Assembly (NCBI GenBank): GCA_036971475.1
Contig: JBAIZL010000006.1
Coordinates: forward strand, 134,364,231 to 134,428,230
Direction of reading: 5' to 3'
Length of the DNA stretch: 64,000 bases
Source of the DNA: Prosapia bicincta
Taxonomy: Eukaryota > Arthropoda > Insecta > Hemiptera > Cercopidae
Shown piece after piece: positions 62,030-64,000 of this stretch. Positions within the stretch are counted from its first letter, which is position 1, and the number at the start of each line of letters is the position of its first letter. The notes below the pieces were generated by a model that was not told the DNA's origin, did not search any database, and saw only the letters and a list, made by a program, of their open reading frames with translations. A program made the translations under genes and the position numbers.

Positions 62030-63450
62030 TTAACTGTAGATAAAAGTGTAAACGAAATGGCCTAACCTCTTCGCAAATTTACTTCATAACCGCGATAGCC
62101 CATTTTAAAATGTACTTAACACTTCTCATGTCAAGACCTTTACAAATATATTTTTTTCTGGTTTAGGTTAGGCTAAACAGAACAAATTTTGTTCAAATAG
62201 CACCAAGGTTATAGTCATGCTTAATGGGTAAACATAAGTTTACCTCATCTGCTTTATCCTCAATAATGGTCCACCTTAATAATATCCAAATATAATGTAA
62301 AGAAATCAATCATTGGTAAAGACATTGATCCGGTAATCTCTATATTTCAATATTCAACACCAATAGCTACTACCTTATTTTAGACACACTTAAGGAACAA
62401 TCCACTAGGATCATTATTTCTGAAAATTTTGTAAAAATAATCTCTACATATTTGTTTCAACCCTTTGTAATTTTCAAGGTAAAAACATATGCGCTGCAAG
62501 GAAACGTATAACACTCTATTCAATGTACTTCACCATTTAAAAAAACCACTTAACAAGATATGACATTGTTTAGGTTAGGTTTGATAGGTTGGACCTTGAC
62601 ATTTCTACCAAAAAATGCCACCGCCCTGGCCAGTATACTTTACTGCTACTCGCTATTTACCTTTCTTGGACACAATAAATAACAATAATACTGCCGTAAT
62701 ATCCTATCACCAGCTTATTTTTTTTTACCATTTACCTGGGATATAGATATAAGAGTAAACAAAATGGTCAAACCTCTTCACAAATTTACTTAATAATTTT
62801 TTTAATGGCGTTTGCCTATTTAAAAATGTACTTAAGCATCATGGATACACTTCATGTCGTCAAGACTTTTACAAATATATTCTTATCTTGTTTAGGTTAG
62901 GCTAAACAGTACGAATTTTGTTCAAATCACACCAAGGTTATAGACATGCTTAATAGGTAAACATAAGTTTACCTCTCATCTGCTGTATCCTCATTAATGG
63001 CCCACCTTGAAAATATGCAATTATAATGGTAGCAAAACTCCCAATCATTGGTAAAAAAATTAATCCGGTAATCTCCATATTTCAATAACCAATACCCTAT
63101 TTGGACACCCTTAAGGAACAATACCCCAGGGTCTTACTTTTGAAAGTTTTGTAAAAATAATCTCTACATATTTGTTTCAACCCTTTGTAATTTTCAAAGT
63201 AAAAACATATGCGCTGGAAGGGAACGTACAACACTATTCAATGTACTTCACAATTCAATTGTTGAGGTTAGGTTTATGTTGGACCTTGACAGTTCTACCG
63301 AAAAATGCCACCGCCCTGACCTGTATACTTTACTGCTACTCGCTATTAACCTTTCTTGGACACAATAAACAATTGTATAATACTGCCCACCTTCTAACAA
63401 CCTGACACCAGTTTAATTTTTACCATTTACCTGGGATACAAATATTTTTT
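62030..63450. repeat. Tandem duplication, about 720-bp unit, two copies
   Basis: gtttaggttaggctaaacag (62161 and 62890), accaaggttatag-catgctt (62201 and 62930), ccggtaatctc-atatttcaa (62330 and 63066), taatctctacatatttgttt (62438 and 63158) and aaaaatgccaccgccctg (62610 and 63301) recur in the same order. Divergence is about 10-15 percent by eye, with indels. Non-coding. Confidence 0.9.
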
Positions 63451-64000
63451 ATAAAACCTCAATAGCCATTTTTGGAATAAATTTGGGTCACCTTATTAAA
63501 ATTCAATGTCAGAGTTCCCACTACAGAAACACCCCCTCCCATAATAAATTCTCAACTTTTATGGATGGATATTATAATAATTTAAATGATTTAAATGATG
63601 CATTTACTCCCAAACTTGGATATTGTATCTATACACCTTGGATGGATTGCCTAAATTAACTTCATTTTGAAAAACAAACATCAAATTTCAACACTTTATA
63701 ACCCAAATCAGTTAAAATGCACATTGGACGTAACCTTAGATAAAAGTATAAAATTGTTTATCGCAAGACCATATATACAAGAATTTTTCCAACAGGGAAA
63801 TTTATTTTTCTATTAAATTGAAGTTAGATGAAGAAATTAATTGCAAAGTGATGCTGCGCAATGGCTAATCTATGCCTTCAGTTTTTGTTTTTCATGTATT
63901 TTATACTTACACCGAACATAATGGGCTACAAAATTAAATAATTTATTTGATGTTGTGGTAAAAAGGTATTTTCTACACTTTAAAACAATTCACTTTGAAT
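63451..64000. other. AT-rich right edge, no gene seen
   Basis: No frame or repeat that I can support. A third partial unit of the preceding duplication may begin here (accatttacctgggata at 63421). Confidence 0.5.

Noticed and set aside
62161..62595. Interstitial insect telomere repeat (TTAGG)n
   Set aside because: Only one or two ttagg units occur together (tttaggttagg), far too few and embedded in a longer non-telomeric repeat.

Overview
The window looks like AT-rich, repeat-dense nuclear DNA of an arthropod, probably an insect. A hemipteran is possible on the mix of transposon families, but that is only inference. There are no bacterial operons, rRNA, tRNA or CRISPR arrays. Most long open frames are either transposon remnants or translations of microsatellites and satellites.

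Host-like content: the only convincing non-transposon gene is a four-exon gene on the + strand (exons 42129-42179, 44432-44518, 44844-45704 and 46143-46232). All junctions are phase 0 with GT/AG ends. It would encode a 362-residue, lysine-rich, secreted protein that I do not recognise. Three broken relatives lie in the same window: a truncated exon 3 at 2162-2593, a decayed copy at 2692-4400, and a decayed copy on the minus strand at 50723-52322. This is therefore a small local family with one apparently intact member.

Duplication: 2594-6107 (+) and 48798-52421 (-) are two arms of an inverted segmental duplication about 42.7 kb apart. Each arm carries a decayed copy of the secreted-protein gene joined to a Penelope-like element (PLE). 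Both PLE copies have the same reading-frame break inside the YVDD box of the reverse transcriptase. The intact gene lies between the arms.

Transposons from left to right: PLE copy 1 (4576-6325, with inverted terminal copies); a DDE-transposase scrap (about 6405-6610); a perfect 50-bp-arm palindrome (7817-7987); a TTAA-flanked piggyBac-like deletion element (10865-12006); a second piggyBac-like element (14272-15275), with its left end duplicated at 12697-12836 and holding a 5'-truncated Jockey-like retrotransposon (12837-14197, 14-bp target duplication); a perfect 80-bp-arm palindrome (15898-16079); a non-LTR element with RT and RNase H (about 17155-19540); an eroded LTR-retrotransposon gag/protease region (about 25466-26700); a DUF4817/DDE transposase remnant (39129-39795); a fold-back element (39945-40140); a further PLE 3' half (47111-47930); PLE copy 2 (48798-50345); and a hAT-like transposase remnant (56455-57316).

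Tandem arrays: 128-bp satellite (21587-24832), 134-bp satellite (29455-30990), 66-bp array (36562-37427), a degenerate array of about 150 bp (43438-44180), 175-bp x3 (53185-53712), and low-copy duplications at 28120-29160, 60955-61350 and 62030-63450. There are also many (TG)n and (AT)n tracts, including a pure (TG)n of about 225 bp at 37503-37727 and a CA/CG higher-order array at 32815-33360.

The remaining intervals (listed below) are AT-rich DNA in which I see no supportable gene.
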